The notes beneath the pieces were generated by a model, which was not told the origin of the DNA, did not search any database, and saw only the letters and a program-made list of their open reading frames with translations. The translations under genes and the position numbers were made by a program. This document shows positions 15,873 through 24,893 of a DNA stretch of 47,217 bases, one piece after another. The stretch is from the NCBI GenBank assembly GCA_964502145.1, contig CAZCVI010000060.1, positions 1 to 47,217 on the forward strand, read 5' to 3'. Within the stretch, counting starts at the first letter, position 1; every line of letters starts with the position of its first letter. This DNA comes from CAZCVI01 sp964502145. GTDB lineage: Bacteria > Acidobacteriota > Aminicenantia > UBA2199.

Positions 15873-17021
15873 TTAAAACTTCTTCCCTTGCGCTTGTTCC
15901 ATGCCCATACCACCACTGCTATGCGGAGTTTTGAATTGGGATGATAACGACGAGGGACCACGTTTGATTAACTCATTCAACTCTTCAGCATTATGGGAGA
16001 CACTCATGGCCATATCCAGCGAGATATCCCGTTTGAAATAGAGACTCGCCAAAGACTGATTATAAGTAATCATACCATATTTATCCTGCCCGGTTTGCAT
16101 AGAAGAATAAATCTGATGGATTTTATTGTCGCGGATCAAATGCCGGATAGCAGGACTGGGAAGCAAAACTTCCACGGCCAAACACCTGCCCCGTCCATCA
16201 GCCTTGGGCAGCAACGACTGGGTCACAATACCCTCAATATTCATGGACAGTTGGGTCCGAATCTGATCCTGCTGGTGGGGTGGGAAAACGTCAATAATAC
16301 GGTTGATGGTCTGAGAAGCAGAGTTGGTATGCAAGGTACCAAAGGTCAAATGCCCGGTTTCAGCAATGGTAATCGCCGCCTGGATAGTTTCCAGGTCTCT
16401 CATTTCACCGATCAACACGATATCGGGGTCTTCACGCAAGGCAGAGCGTAATGCCTGGGCAAAGCCCTTGGTATCGGCATGCAATTCGCGTTGATTGATC
16501 ATGGCTTTCTTATGACTGTGCAAATACTCGATGGGGTCTTCAATAGTAATAATATGTTCGGCACGCTCTGTGTTGATTTTATCAATGAGTGCGGCCAAGG
16601 TAGTGGTTTTACCCGAACCGGTAGGTCCAGTGACCAATACCAGCCCCCTGGGTTTGGTAGCCAGGGTAGCCACGACCGGCGGTAACCCTAAACGATCAAA
16701 CCCCCATATCTCATACGGAATCCGGCGAAACGCCCCGGCTACCGCGCCCCGCTGCATGAATACATTGGCACGGAAACGGGCAATCCCCTTGATTCCAAAG
16801 GAAAAATCCAACTCCCAATCCTCTTCAAATTTATATTTCTGCGAATCATTCAAAATACTATAAATAATCTGCTTGGTTTCGGCAGGACTCAACATCGGAT
16901 GCTCGATCCGTTTTAATAGGCCATGAACACGAATGACCGGTGCCGAATTAGTAGTGATATGAAGATCAGTACCACCTTCATCCACCATGATTTTTAATAA
17001 CTGGGGCAATGGTAATGCCAT
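15873..17021 (-). CDS. pilT: type IV pilus retraction ATPase PilT
   Basis: 382 residues. Walker A GPTGSGKTT (132-140), the Asp box (HIITIEDPIEYLH), Walker B (DPDIVLIGEMRD) and the His box (ETGHLTFGTLHT) are in family order. The AIRHLIRDNKIHQI segment corresponds to the AIRNLIRE motif that is diagnostic for PilT. As a cytoplasmic hexamer it depolymerises the pilus and powers twitching. A GGGAG ribosome binding site precedes the start. The C-terminal tail (PSSLSSQFKTPHSSGGMGMEQ) is low-complexity. Confidence 0.96.
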   Translation of the reverse strand: MALPLPQLLKIMVDEGGTDLHITTNSAPVIRVHGLLKRIEHPMLSPAETKQIIYSILNDSQKYKFEEDWELDFSFGIKGIARFRANVFMQRGAVAGAFRRIPYEIWGFDRLGLPPVVATLATKPRGLVLVTGPTGSGKTTTLAALIDKINTERAEHIITIEDPIEYLHSHKKAMINQRELHADTKGFAQALRSALREDPDIVLIGEMRDLETIQAAITIAETGHLTFGTLHTNSASQTINRIIDVFPPHQQDQIRTQLSMNIEGIVTQSLLPKADGRGRCLAVEVLLPSPAIRHLIRDNKIHQIYSSMQTGQDKYGMITYNQSLASLYFKRDISLDMAMSVSHNAEELNELIKRGPSSLSSQFKTPHSSGGMGMEQAQGKKF

Positions 17022-17039
17022 GCTGATATCTCCCGTTTA

Positions 17040-18749
17040 TTAGATTTTTGACGTTTCCCGTAATACTTCTTCTACGGAGGTCATGCCGGCTTTGATTTTT
17101 TCGATTCCACTTCCACGAAGTGTCAGCATCCCTTTTTCCTTTGCCTTCTGCCGGAGTTCTGCCGTGGAGGCACCGATCATGATCTGTTCGCGCAATTCTT
17201 CATCGATTTCCATGACCTCAAACAAGCCGACCCGTCCTTTATATCCCGTGTTGCTGCACTTATCGCAACCGTTCGTTTCAAATATTTTCACGTTCTTAGC
17301 TTCTTCCGGGGGGAAACCAATATCAATCAATGTTTGCACCGGTGTCTTAGCCGGCTTTTTGCAGGAACACAAGCGCCGAATAAGCCGTTGCGCCACAACC
17401 AGACGCACGGCACTGGATACCAAGAAAGGCTCAATACCCATATTGATCAACCGGGCAATAGTAGAGGGTGCATCATTGGTATGCAGGGTGGAAAGCACCA
17501 TATGACCGGTTAATGCAGCTTTAATAGCAATATCAGCGGTCTCAAAGTCCCTGATCTCCCCCACCAAGATAATGTTGGGGTCCTGCCGCAAAAAGGATCT
17601 TAAGGCGGCAGGAAAAGTCAGACCAATGGCCTCACGAATATTCACCTGGTTGATACCAAACAGGTTAAATTCCACGGGGTTTTCTGCGGTGATAATATTC
17701 ACTTCATCACTATTCAACTTGGAAATAGCGGAATAAAGAGTATTGGTTTTACCCGATCCGGTAGGACCAGTAACCAATACGATTCCCCAAGGTTCACTGA
17801 TATTCCTCTCAAACCGTTGCAAAGACATGGGTTCAAATCCCAACTTGGTCATATCCAACATCAAATTATCCTTGTCCAGCAAGCGGATAACGATTTTTTC
17901 ACCGTGGATAGTGGGCAATGACGACACGCGCATATCCACGGATTTGGTTTTACCGTCCACCAATAATTTGGTTTTAATACGTCCATCCTGGGGGAGCCGA
18001 CGTTCCGCGATATCAATACCAGCAATCAATTTGATTCTGGACAACACCTTGTTCTTCAGGTTCATGGGCGGGGTCATATATTCATGCAATATACCATCAA
18101 TACGAATCCTGACCCGGAACACTTTTTCATAGGGTTCAAAATGAATATCCGAAACACCCTTGGTCACGGAATCCTGAAAAATCAGATTCACCAATTTGAT
18201 GGCCGGTGCATCCTCATCCAATTCCCCTTCATAGGAATAATCATCTTCATCATCCACCAGCTCAATGGAACTTTCATCGATATCACCCAGTTCCATCTCC
18301 TCCAAAAACTTCTGCGCCTCAATACCGGTGGATGAACCGTAACACTTATCAATGGCTTCAATGATGGAAGACTCCGGGGCAATAACGGCCTGGATTCGCA
18401 AGTTGGTAGAAAAACGAATCTCCTCCTGCACAAACAGGTTGGACGGATCGGCCATAGCCAGTGTTAATATAGAACCGATGCGATGCACCGGCATTACAAT
18501 ATGTTTTCTCGCCATCTCTGGCTTGATTAATTCCAATACCTTCTCATCAATATCAAATTTCGACAGGTTGATGGACGGGTAACCGAATTGTTTGCTCAAT
18601 GCCTGCGCAATATCTTCTTCGGTAACATAACCCAACCGAATCAGGATACTGCCCAATTTGCCAGGTTCCTTTTTCTGAACTTCTAAAGCATTCTGGAGTT
18701 GCTCCGGTGTGATTCGGTTCTCCTCTAACAAAAACTCTCCAATTTTCAT
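17040..18749 (-). CDS. pilB: type IV pilus assembly ATPase PilB
   Basis: 569 residues. The N-terminal MshEN/GspE-N domain (residues 1-150, IGEFLLEENRITPEQLQNAL) can bind c-di-GMP in relatives. The ATPase core has GPTGSGKTN, an Asp-box region, VGEIRDFETADIA and GHMVLSTLHTNDA. The tetracysteine zinc site typical of PilB is present (CSC near residue 483, then CDKCSNTGYKGR). It drives pilus extension. It is the first gene of the operon, with its own promoter at 18854-18883. Confidence 0.96.
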   Translation of the reverse strand: MKIGEFLLEENRITPEQLQNALEVQKKEPGKLGSILIRLGYVTEEDIAQALSKQFGYPSINLSKFDIDEKVLELIKPEMARKHIVMPVHRIGSILTLAMADPSNLFVQEEIRFSTNLRIQAVIAPESSIIEAIDKCYGSSTGIEAQKFLEEMELGDIDESSIELVDDEDDYSYEGELDEDAPAIKLVNLIFQDSVTKGVSDIHFEPYEKVFRVRIRIDGILHEYMTPPMNLKNKVLSRIKLIAGIDIAERRLPQDGRIKTKLLVDGKTKSVDMRVSSLPTIHGEKIVIRLLDKDNLMLDMTKLGFEPMSLQRFERNISEPWGIVLVTGPTGSGKTNTLYSAISKLNSDEVNIITAENPVEFNLFGINQVNIREAIGLTFPAALRSFLRQDPNIILVGEIRDFETADIAIKAALTGHMVLSTLHTNDAPSTIARLINMGIEPFLVSSAVRLVVAQRLIRRLCSCKKPAKTPVQTLIDIGFPPEEAKNVKIFETNGCDKCSNTGYKGRVGLFEVMEIDEELREQIMIGASTAELRQKAKEKGMLTLRGSGIEKIKAGMTSVEEVLRETSKI

Positions 18750-18845
18750 TGTTTTGTCCTTATCTTAAATGAATCTACAAAATATATCCACATTTCAGTC
18801 TTTTAAATTCAACCATTCACTATCATAAACAGTCATATCATAAAT

Positions 18846-18890
18846 AACCCTATATTATACATTCATCCGGTGCTTTCATGCAATAGGGTT
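18846..18890. promoter_or_regulatory. 8-bp inverted repeat bracketing the pilB promoter
   Basis: AACCCTAT (18846-18853) and ATAGGGTT (18883-18890) lie directly outside the -10 and -35 boxes. It could be an operator, or a hairpin at the end of the upstream outer-membrane gene, whose stop codon begins at 18890. Confidence 0.45.
18854..18883 (-). promoter_or_regulatory. sigma70-type promoter of the pil operon
   Basis: On the minus strand TTGCAT (18878-18883), 18 bp, then TATAAT (18854-18859), about 105 bp before the pilB start. Confidence 0.6.
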
Positions 18891-20068
18891 TACTTCACAA
18901 TAAAAAAACCGGATATAGCCAAATTTTTCACGGTGCCGCCGCTATTCAACCCCACGGCCAGGTCCACCACCATCTTGCCCATATTAAAACCCAGCCCAAG
19001 TCCATATAGGGCATTGGATTTTTTTCCAAAAATATGTTTCTCGGTGATGTCGTTCAACATGCCAGCACGAATAAAAAGCTTGTTATCAAAGAAGCTCTTT
19101 TCAATGCCAAAAGAGATAGGTTGCATCTTCTGTCCATTGTACAGCAGGTCGCTTTCCTTGACATCCATGTCCAGATAAAACCCCCATTGGGGATTGGGAC
19201 GAAAGGCAAGACCAGCAATCATTCGCCTGGGGAGGGCAATGTCCCGTTGGGGCGCCTTGATTTTTGCACTGCCGAAATTGCGCACCACCATGCCAACACA
19301 GAAAAAACGTCCCAGGTTGACGGACACACCCACATCGGCAACAACCTTGGAAAACTTGCTCTCCCCATTGGACCAGCCGTATTCAAGATAATCTTTAACG
19401 GTCTTATCGCCGCGAAACACATCATCGGCAATCGAACGCCCAAAGTCGTTCACTTTCCCATTGAGATAGTGTACGGTCACTCCCAGATTCACCGAGCGCA
19501 TGAGTTCCATGCCATAGGAGACGGAAATTTGTTTATATTTGAGTCCCAAAAATTTCATCCGCAACCCGGCAATATCCTCGTTGGTCACATCGCCCACGGC
19601 TTTATCAAAGAGACTCACACCACCGGTGGTGGTGGCTGGATTGATGACCGTGGTATTCACCAATCCCACGGCCAACCCATACCCCTTGGAAATAAATCCG
19701 GGCATGTTGGAAATAAAGCCATACATCCCGGCTTTGGACTGGTATAAGTCCTTTAACTTTGCCAACACATCGGCCTTATCGCCACTGGAAAGACCAGTAA
19801 AATTGGTCAGATTATACGCCATTACCCCGTTCAACCGTTCATTAAAATCTTTATAATCCAAAAAACTATTCTGATACTGGTAACCGGACAATGCTGCAGA
19901 CGCGGATGCCAGTAGCGAGGGATTAATGAAGATGGCATTAATATCATAGTTGAAGGCTGTCGACGCATACCCGAGGGACAATGAACGGGCCCCGGAATAA
20001 CCGGGAACAATCGCGAAGCCGTTGCACGCTAAACCACACAATATTATAAACAGTACTTTATTTTTCAT
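18890..20068 (-). CDS. PorV-like outer-membrane beta-barrel protein
   Basis: 392 residues with a signal peptide (MKNKVLFIILCGLACNGFA). The mature start GYSGARSLSLGYASTAF, followed by DINAIFINPSLLA, is the hallmark of the PorV/PorQ/UPF0164 outer-membrane family (GAR..GMG.A..A...D..A...NPA). Later segments alternate hydrophobic and polar residues and end in ISGFFIVK, as expected for a barrel. The exact function in this genome is unknown. It lies between radC and pilB, with a promoter of its own. Confidence 0.8.
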   Translation of the reverse strand: MKNKVLFIILCGLACNGFAIVPGYSGARSLSLGYASTAFNYDINAIFINPSLLASASAALSGYQYQNSFLDYKDFNERLNGVMAYNLTNFTGLSSGDKADVLAKLKDLYQSKAGMYGFISNMPGFISKGYGLAVGLVNTTVINPATTTGGVSLFDKAVGDVTNEDIAGLRMKFLGLKYKQISVSYGMELMRSVNLGVTVHYLNGKVNDFGRSIADDVFRGDKTVKDYLEYGWSNGESKFSKVVADVGVSVNLGRFFCVGMVVRNFGSAKIKAPQRDIALPRRMIAGLAFRPNPQWGFYLDMDVKESDLLYNGQKMQPISFGIEKSFFDNKLFIRAGMLNDITEKHIFGKKSNALYGLGLGFNMGKMVVDLAVGLNSGGTVKNLAISGFFIVK

Positions 20069-20076
20069 TTGCCCCT

Positions 20077-20105
20077 ATAATACAATACAAAAAACGAATA
20101 TGCAA
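20077..20105 (-). promoter_or_regulatory. promoter of the PorV-like gene
   Basis: TTGCAT (20100-20105), 17 bp, TATTAT (20077-20082). The start codon at 20068 is only 8 bp from the -10 box, so the leader is almost absent. Confidence 0.5.
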
Positions 20106-20176
20106 CAGCAAAGAACAAACTTTTCAAAAAAAATTCATATTCTCATTTTTTTCGCAATTATTTCCCTTGCAATTCT

Positions 20177-20881
20177 CTACCGATTGGCCAATAATCCCTT
20201 GTTTTTGAAACTAAAACTGTGGTTTTTGGTCACGATGATATGGTCCACCACCTCGATCCCCATTATTCGGGCGACCTCTACGAGACGATTGGTTACCAGG
20301 ATATCCTCGGCGCTGGGCACAGCATCGGTGGTGGGATGGTTGTGAACAAAAATAATACCAGCGGCCCGGTCGGTGATGGCATCGGCAAAAATCTCCCGCG
20401 GATGAATTTGAGATTGGGTCACTGTGCCGATAAACACGGTTCGCTTCTCAATCAAATTACCGCCACCATCCAGGGTCAGGGTCAGGAAATATTCCTGCTT
20501 TTTGGCCCGTAAATCCTCTACCAGGGGGAGGATATCCTCGTCATCAGCAATGCGGATTCCCACGCGCAACAAAAAACGCCGGGAAAATTCCACGGCGGCC
20601 ATAATCTGGCCAGCCCTGGCCGGGCCTATCCCGGGAATGGATTGCAGCCTCTCAACCGTCAAGCGGTCAAATTCCCGCTCCGCCAGCACTGAAATATCCT
20701 TGGCCACTAAAAATACATCCCGCCCTTTTATGCCCACTCCCAGTAATACCACCAGTAATTCGAGATTGGACAACGCCTCCGGCCCCTTGGCCACCATCTT
20801 TTCACGGGGACGGTCAAACATCGGAATCTGATCAATCTTCCGAGTTATCACCGGTTTTAATCGCTTTTTCTTTGTATCCAT
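20177..20881 (-). CDS. radC: RadC-family JAB/MPN protein
   Basis: 234 residues with the usual layout. The N-terminal segment GPEALSNLELLVVLLGVG is followed by a helix-hairpin-helix (LQSIPGIGPARAGQIMAAVE) and a JAB/MPN metallo-domain with the HNHP motif (FVHNHPTTDAVPSAED) and DHIIV. The JAB site (H-x-H, D) suggests a zinc hydrolase; despite the name, a role in DNA repair is not established for the family. The start follows a gap of about 180 bp and a hairpin. Confidence 0.93.
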   Translation of the reverse strand: MDTKKKRLKPVITRKIDQIPMFDRPREKMVAKGPEALSNLELLVVLLGVGIKGRDVFLVAKDISVLAEREFDRLTVERLQSIPGIGPARAGQIMAAVEFSRRFLLRVGIRIADDEDILPLVEDLRAKKQEYFLTLTLDGGGNLIEKRTVFIGTVTQSQIHPREIFADAITDRAAGIIFVHNHPTTDAVPSAEDILVTNRLVEVARIMGIEVVDHIIVTKNHSFSFKNKGLLANR

Positions 20882-20948
20882 AAAACGTCTACTCGCTCCA
20901 TTCAGTATTCAGACTTTAACTGATAAATAACATTAAAAAAGAAAAACA

Positions 20949-20991
20949 AGACGGAATCGTTATCATTTAAAAAACATAACGATTCTCGTCT
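20949..20991 (-). terminator. terminator-like hairpin after the TlpA gene
   Basis: The arms ATAACGATTCTCGTCT (20976-20991) and AGACGGAATCGTTAT (20949-20963) pair over 15 bp with one bulge, with a 12-nt loop. On the minus strand they are followed by TGTTTTTC. Its position 67 bp after the tlpA-like stop fits an intrinsic terminator. Confidence 0.65.
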
Positions 20992-21058
20992 GTTATTTCA
21001 CGTTATCTAAAGTAGCGTTTTACATCAATTCGAAAAAAAAGTCAACCTTATTTATTAA

Positions 21059-21538
21059 TTAATCTAACAATTCTTGTATTTTCTTTTTTAACTCTTCGCC
21101 CCGCAAGCCAACGGCCACAATTTTCCCTTTCTTCAGGATAAACATGGTGGGAATATATTGTATTTGGTATTTGTTGGCGATGTCCCCGCCTATTGTTTTA
21201 TTGACGATATGAATCCAGTCCATACCATTGTCTCTGACAAACTTCACGGCCTCTGCATCGCTGTTTCTTTCAAAACCATCAATACTGATGATCTCAAAAT
21301 TTTTATTTTTGAAGGTTTTTTTGATATCAATGAGATTGGGTATCTCTTTCCTGCAGGGGGGACACCAGGTGGCCCAAAAATCCAGCACAACGACCTTGTT
21401 GTTGAAGTCAGACAGCCGAATATTTTTCCCGTTAATATCGACGGCGGTAAAATCAATGGCATTGCTACCGACACTCTGAGCCAATAGGAAGGGAACAACC
21501 AAAACAACCAACAGTATTGGAAACATTAATTTCTTCAT
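21059..21538 (-). CDS. TlpA/ResA-like thioredoxin
   Basis: 159 residues. An N-terminal hydrophobic stretch (MFPILLVVLVVPFLLAQ) acts as signal peptide or membrane anchor. The thioredoxin fold has FWATWCPPCRKEIP (active site CPPC) and a cis-proline region (YIPTMFILKKG). It probably reduces disulfides outside the inner membrane, for example in cytochrome or envelope protein maturation. It stands alone, with a promoter upstream (21651-21680) and a hairpin downstream. A GAGGAG ribosome binding site precedes the ATG. Confidence 0.9.
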   Translation of the reverse strand: MKKLMFPILLVVLVVPFLLAQSVGSNAIDFTAVDINGKNIRLSDFNNKVVVLDFWATWCPPCRKEIPNLIDIKKTFKNKNFEIISIDGFERNSDAEAVKFVRDNGMDWIHIVNKTIGGDIANKYQIQYIPTMFILKKGKIVAVGLRGEELKKKIQELLD

Positions 21539-21650
21539 CTTTTATTTCTCCTCTTTTCGTGGTTTTTTCTTTTCTTATTCTTTTCTAATCTGTTTCTTTC
21601 TTCTTGTATACCAATCGCGTCCCGCAAATCTCATTGTGGACGTAAACGGT

Positions 21651-21680
21651 ATTATACCATTTAATCAATAAAAAAATCAA
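21651..21680 (-). promoter_or_regulatory. promoter of the TlpA-like gene
   Basis: TTGATT (21675-21680), 18 bp, TATAAT (21651-21656) on the minus strand, with GGTATTATACC forming a palindrome over the -10 box. The leader is about 105 nt, purine-rich. Confidence 0.6.
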
Positions 21681-21778
21681 TCCTGTTTTTTTTCTCCCGA
21701 CATACTCTTTCCTGTCTTCTGTGGTCGCAAGGACTGGAATTAAAATGACGGACCGTGATCCGGGTGTTTGTGAGTCGT

Positions 21779-22597
21779 TTAAAGGGCGAGTTGCTGCTCG
21801 TAAGTGGATTCAAATATTTTATCGAAATTAACCTTAACGGCACTACCTGTGGTTTTTTCAAGATCAAGAATCGTCATATCCAGGGCAATATTCTCGGTGG
21901 CCACCTCGAATTTCTGGTGAATGCCGGTTAAAAATTTACGGACTACCGGATCGGGCTTCATACCAATCACGGAATCATAAGCACCAGTCATACCCACATC
22001 GGTCTGATACGCGGTTCCTCTCGGCAAGATGCGCAAATCAGTGGTTTGGACATGGGTATGAGTCCCCAGAACAGCGCTGACACGACCATCCAGATGGTAA
22101 CCCATGGCCTGCTTCTCCGCGGTAGCCTCAGCATGAAAATCGACGAAGATAATTTTCTGGGTAGCATGCTCAAGGACGGAATCCACGGTGAGAAAGGGAT
22201 TATCTACAACAGGGTCCATAAATACCCGTCCCAAAACATTTATGATCAAGACATTGGTGTTATCCCGGGAACAAAAATTATAATACCCTTTTCCGGGGGT
22301 ACCGGGAGGGTAGTTCAGGGGGCGCACCAAACGGGGTTCTTCCTTTACCAGGACAAGCGCCTCTTTTTTATCCCACATGTGATTGCCACCGGTAATGACA
22401 TCAACTCCGGCATCAAAAATTTCAGCGGCTGTCTCCTGGGTGATACCCAATCCTCCGGCAGCATTTTCGCCGTTGGCAATCACGATGTCCGGGGCATATT
22501 TGATGCGCATGTGGGGCAGGGCCATCCCCAAAAAACGTCTACCGAATTTACCGCTGATATCACCGATAAAAATAATCCGGAATAATTTATTTTGCAT
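21779..22597 (-). CDS. ymdB: YmdB-family metallophosphodiesterase
   Basis: 272 residues of the TIGR00282/YmdB family, which hydrolyses 2',3'-cyclic nucleotides. The di-metal site is complete: D13 in FIGDISG, the NGENAAGG loop (43-50), GGNHMWD (71-77), FHAEATAEK and GTHTHVQT. It overlaps the 3' end of the RNase Y gene by 11 bp. The rny-ymdB pairing is conserved in many bacteria and suggests that the enzyme processes products of RNA turnover. Length is normal. Confidence 0.93.
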   Translation of the reverse strand: MQNKLFRIIFIGDISGKFGRRFLGMALPHMRIKYAPDIVIANGENAAGGLGITQETAAEIFDAGVDVITGGNHMWDKKEALVLVKEEPRLVRPLNYPPGTPGKGYYNFCSRDNTNVLIINVLGRVFMDPVVDNPFLTVDSVLEHATQKIIFVDFHAEATAEKQAMGYHLDGRVSAVLGTHTHVQTTDLRILPRGTAYQTDVGMTGAYDSVIGMKPDPVVRKFLTGIHQKFEVATENIALDMTILDLEKTTGSAVKVNFDKIFESTYEQQLAL

Positions 22598-24161
22598 ATT
22601 CGGTGGCTCTGACCTCCCGAATGACAGTGACCTTGATCTGACCGGGATATTCCATCACTTCCTGAATCTTTTTAGCCAAGTCCTTGGACATCAGAAAGGT
22701 ACGATTATCATCGAGGTCATTGGAATCAACGATAACGCGGACTTCACGACCAGCACGAAGGGCATAGGCCTTTTTAACACCTTCAAAGGATTTACTGAGC
22801 TCCTCCAATTTTTCCAGACGTTTAATATAGGTCTCAAAGATTTCTCGCCGTGAACCGGGACGGGCGGCAGACATGGTATCGGCAGCCTGCACGAGCACGC
22901 CCTCAATAGAAGTAAAGGGAACATCCATGTGATGGGACGCGATAGCATCCAGCACTTTTTGCGATTCCTTGTGTTTTCGTGCCAATTCCACGGACAATTC
23001 AGTATGGGTGCCCTCGGTCTCACGATCAATGGATTTGCCGATATCGTGGAGCAATCCGGCCCGTTTGGCGATATTAACGTTTATGCCCAATTCCTTGGCC
23101 ATCAACGCGGCGATCATGGAGACTTCCTTGGAATGTTGCAACACGTTCTGACCATAAGATGTACGGTACTTGAGTTTGCCCAGATAATAATACAATTGGG
23201 GATCGATATCCCGTATACCGAGTTCAACCACGGTGTTTTCACCGAGTACACGCAGATGATCGTCGAAATCAGCCTTAAGTTTTTCCACGACTTCTTCAAT
23301 ACGGGCAGGATGAATCCTGCCGTCATTGATAAGGGTTTCCAGGGCTTGTTTGGCGATTTCACGCCGGATAGGATCGAAAGAGGAAACAATAATGGCCTCG
23401 GGGGTGTCATCGACAATAAAATCGACCTCGGTGGCAGTCTCAAGTGCGCGGATGTTGCGACCTTCCCTACCGATGATACGACCTTTCATCTCATCATTGG
23501 GTAAATCAATCACGGTCACGGAGGAAGAGATAATATGCTCACTGGCAATACGTTGCACAGCGGTCGAGATCAATTCCTTGGACATGGAAATGCTTTTTTC
23601 TTTTAATTCCTCTTCAATGGCCCGCAACCGTTGCGCCGAATCCATGCGTGCTTCGCTTTCATACTTCTTGATGATAATATCCTTGGCTTCCTGAACGGTC
23701 AAACCGGCAATCTTTTCCAATAAGACTTTTTGCTCGTCATAACTCTGGGTAATTTTCACTTTCAGGGCGGTTATTTCTTCTTCCTGATATTGGATGTCTT
23801 TTTCCTTTCGTTTGATATCTTTTTCCTTGTTATCCAGGTTGGTATAGCGCCGATCCAGATTCTCTTCACGTTGTATGAGACGACGTTCCATCTCGGTGAG
23901 ACGTGTATTTTTAACCGTTTGTTTGCGGTTATATTCATTTTGCCAGTTATTAAATTCCTCTTTGTATTGCTCTTTGAGCTCGAGGGTTAACTGTTTATTT
24001 TTATTGTCTAATTCCTGGCTGGATTTAAGTTCCAGATCGGCTTTCAATAATTCGAGTTTTTTATATTCGCCTGCCAAGATCTTTTTTTTCAGTGCCAAAA
24101 AAAGACCAAAACCGATACCGATACCGACCAAAGTAAGCATTATATTTAAAAATGCATTCAT
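22587..24161 (-). CDS. rny: ribonuclease Y
   Basis: 524 residues from the ATG at 24161. This start is chosen because GAGGAG lies 7 nt before it; an upstream GTG at 24176 overlaps that site. It has an N-terminal membrane anchor (LNIMLTLVGIGIGFGLFLAL), a long coiled coil (about 30-190), a KH domain (MKGRIIGREGRNIRALE) and an HD domain (RAGLLHDIGKSID). RNase Y starts mRNA decay at the membrane by endonucleolytic cleavage. It sits in the cluster rplT - zapB-like - zapA - rny - ymdB. Confidence 0.96.
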   Translation of the reverse strand: MNAFLNIMLTLVGIGIGFGLFLALKKKILAGEYKKLELLKADLELKSSQELDNKNKQLTLELKEQYKEEFNNWQNEYNRKQTVKNTRLTEMERRLIQREENLDRRYTNLDNKEKDIKRKEKDIQYQEEEITALKVKITQSYDEQKVLLEKIAGLTVQEAKDIIIKKYESEARMDSAQRLRAIEEELKEKSISMSKELISTAVQRIASEHIISSSVTVIDLPNDEMKGRIIGREGRNIRALETATEVDFIVDDTPEAIIVSSFDPIRREIAKQALETLINDGRIHPARIEEVVEKLKADFDDHLRVLGENTVVELGIRDIDPQLYYYLGKLKYRTSYGQNVLQHSKEVSMIAALMAKELGINVNIAKRAGLLHDIGKSIDRETEGTHTELSVELARKHKESQKVLDAIASHHMDVPFTSIEGVLVQAADTMSAARPGSRREIFETYIKRLEKLEELSKSFEGVKKAYALRAGREVRVIVDSNDLDDNRTFLMSKDLAKKIQEVMEYPGQIKVTVIREVRATEYAK

Positions 24162-24196
24162 GGTTTTTCTCCTCACTCACAAAACATCACCCGCAA

Positions 24197-24505
24197 TCAG
24201 GTTGAAAAACGAATGGATAACTGATCCATCTGGTCAAGGGGAGGTAACAAACTATCGATTTTTTCAAAAACAGCTCGCAGTTTTTCGTTCTCCTTTTTTA
24301 AAGCGAAAAATTCCTCGGCAATATTAATGGAAGCTAACAGTCCAAGTCGAAAACCATCCATGTCACCGGCTTCTTTTCTGATCCGGTTGATTTTATTTTC
24401 AACATAATCGACAATTTCTTGAAATTCCTGGGAATTGATAGAATCGGGTACATTAAAACTGAAATTCTTCCCTAGGATTTGAACTCCAAGTTGATTGATT
24501 ATCAT
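24197..24505 (-). CDS. zapA: cell division protein ZapA
   Basis: 102 residues. ZapA bundles FtsZ filaments at the division ring. The N-terminal segment (VQILGKNFSFNVPDSINSQE) and the long helix with NIAEEFFALKKENEKLRAVF fit the family. The start overlaps the end of the small coiled-coil gene by 4 bp (ATGA), so the two are probably translated together as a ZapB/ZapA-type pair. Confidence 0.85.
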   Translation of the reverse strand: MIINQLGVQILGKNFSFNVPDSINSQEFQEIVDYVENKINRIRKEAGDMDGFRLGLLASINIAEEFFALKKENEKLRAVFEKIDSLLPPLDQMDQLSIRFST

Positions 24506-24705
24506 TTTTCTATTGAATCGATAAGTTCAATCAATGTTTCCACTTTCTTTTTTATTTCGAGTCGTTCCTGGTTATTGGAGGAGTATTGGGTTTTTAAGAG
24601 CTCCAATTCCTTTTGCAAACTTTTATTCTCGTCTCTGACAAGTTTCAAATTGACAACCAGGTTTTTTACTTTCTCTTCCAGTTGGTTTAAATCATTAAAT
24701 TCCAT
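24502..24705 (-). CDS. small coiled-coil protein, ZapB-like
   Basis: 67 residues, almost entirely a heptad coiled coil (LEEKVKNLVVNLKLVRDENK then SLQKELELLKTQ). Size, composition and overlap with zapA suggest a ZapB-like division factor. Coiled coils are easy to mistake, so the name rests mainly on context. Confidence 0.65.
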   Translation of the reverse strand: MEFNDLNQLEEKVKNLVVNLKLVRDENKSLQKELELLKTQYSSNNQERLEIKKKVETLIELIDSIEK

Positions 24706-24727
24706 TGTACACTCCTGATTTTAGTGT

Positions 24728-24798
24728 GGTAAACCCCGTTATCCTTCCACTTTTTAAAAGACTTATGAGTCCTTTCCAGCATAAGGGCGGGGTTCACC
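24728..24798. other. structured intergenic element between rplT and zapB-like gene
   Basis: Outer arms GGTAAACCCCG (24728-24738) and CGGGGTTCACC (24788-24798) pair at 10 of 11 positions. Inside, CTTATG (24762-24767) and CATAAG (24780-24785) pair perfectly around a 12-nt loop. There is no U-run. A second hairpin lies at about 24829-24860 (AACTT.AAGTG arms). It may be an RNA element in the leader of the zapB-like/zapA/rny operon. Confidence 0.45.
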
Positions 24799-24893
24799 AA
24801 ATGGAGAGAAAACGTTTTTTAACTGACAACTTAAGTGATACCCTCCCCACTTAAAGTTGCATACGTTTTCAATCTCATGCAATCTGTCATGGT

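Noticed and set aside
24728..24798. 6S RNA upstream of zapA
   Set aside because: The element is about 70 nt with a short stem and lacks the long duplex and central bubble of 6S RNA.
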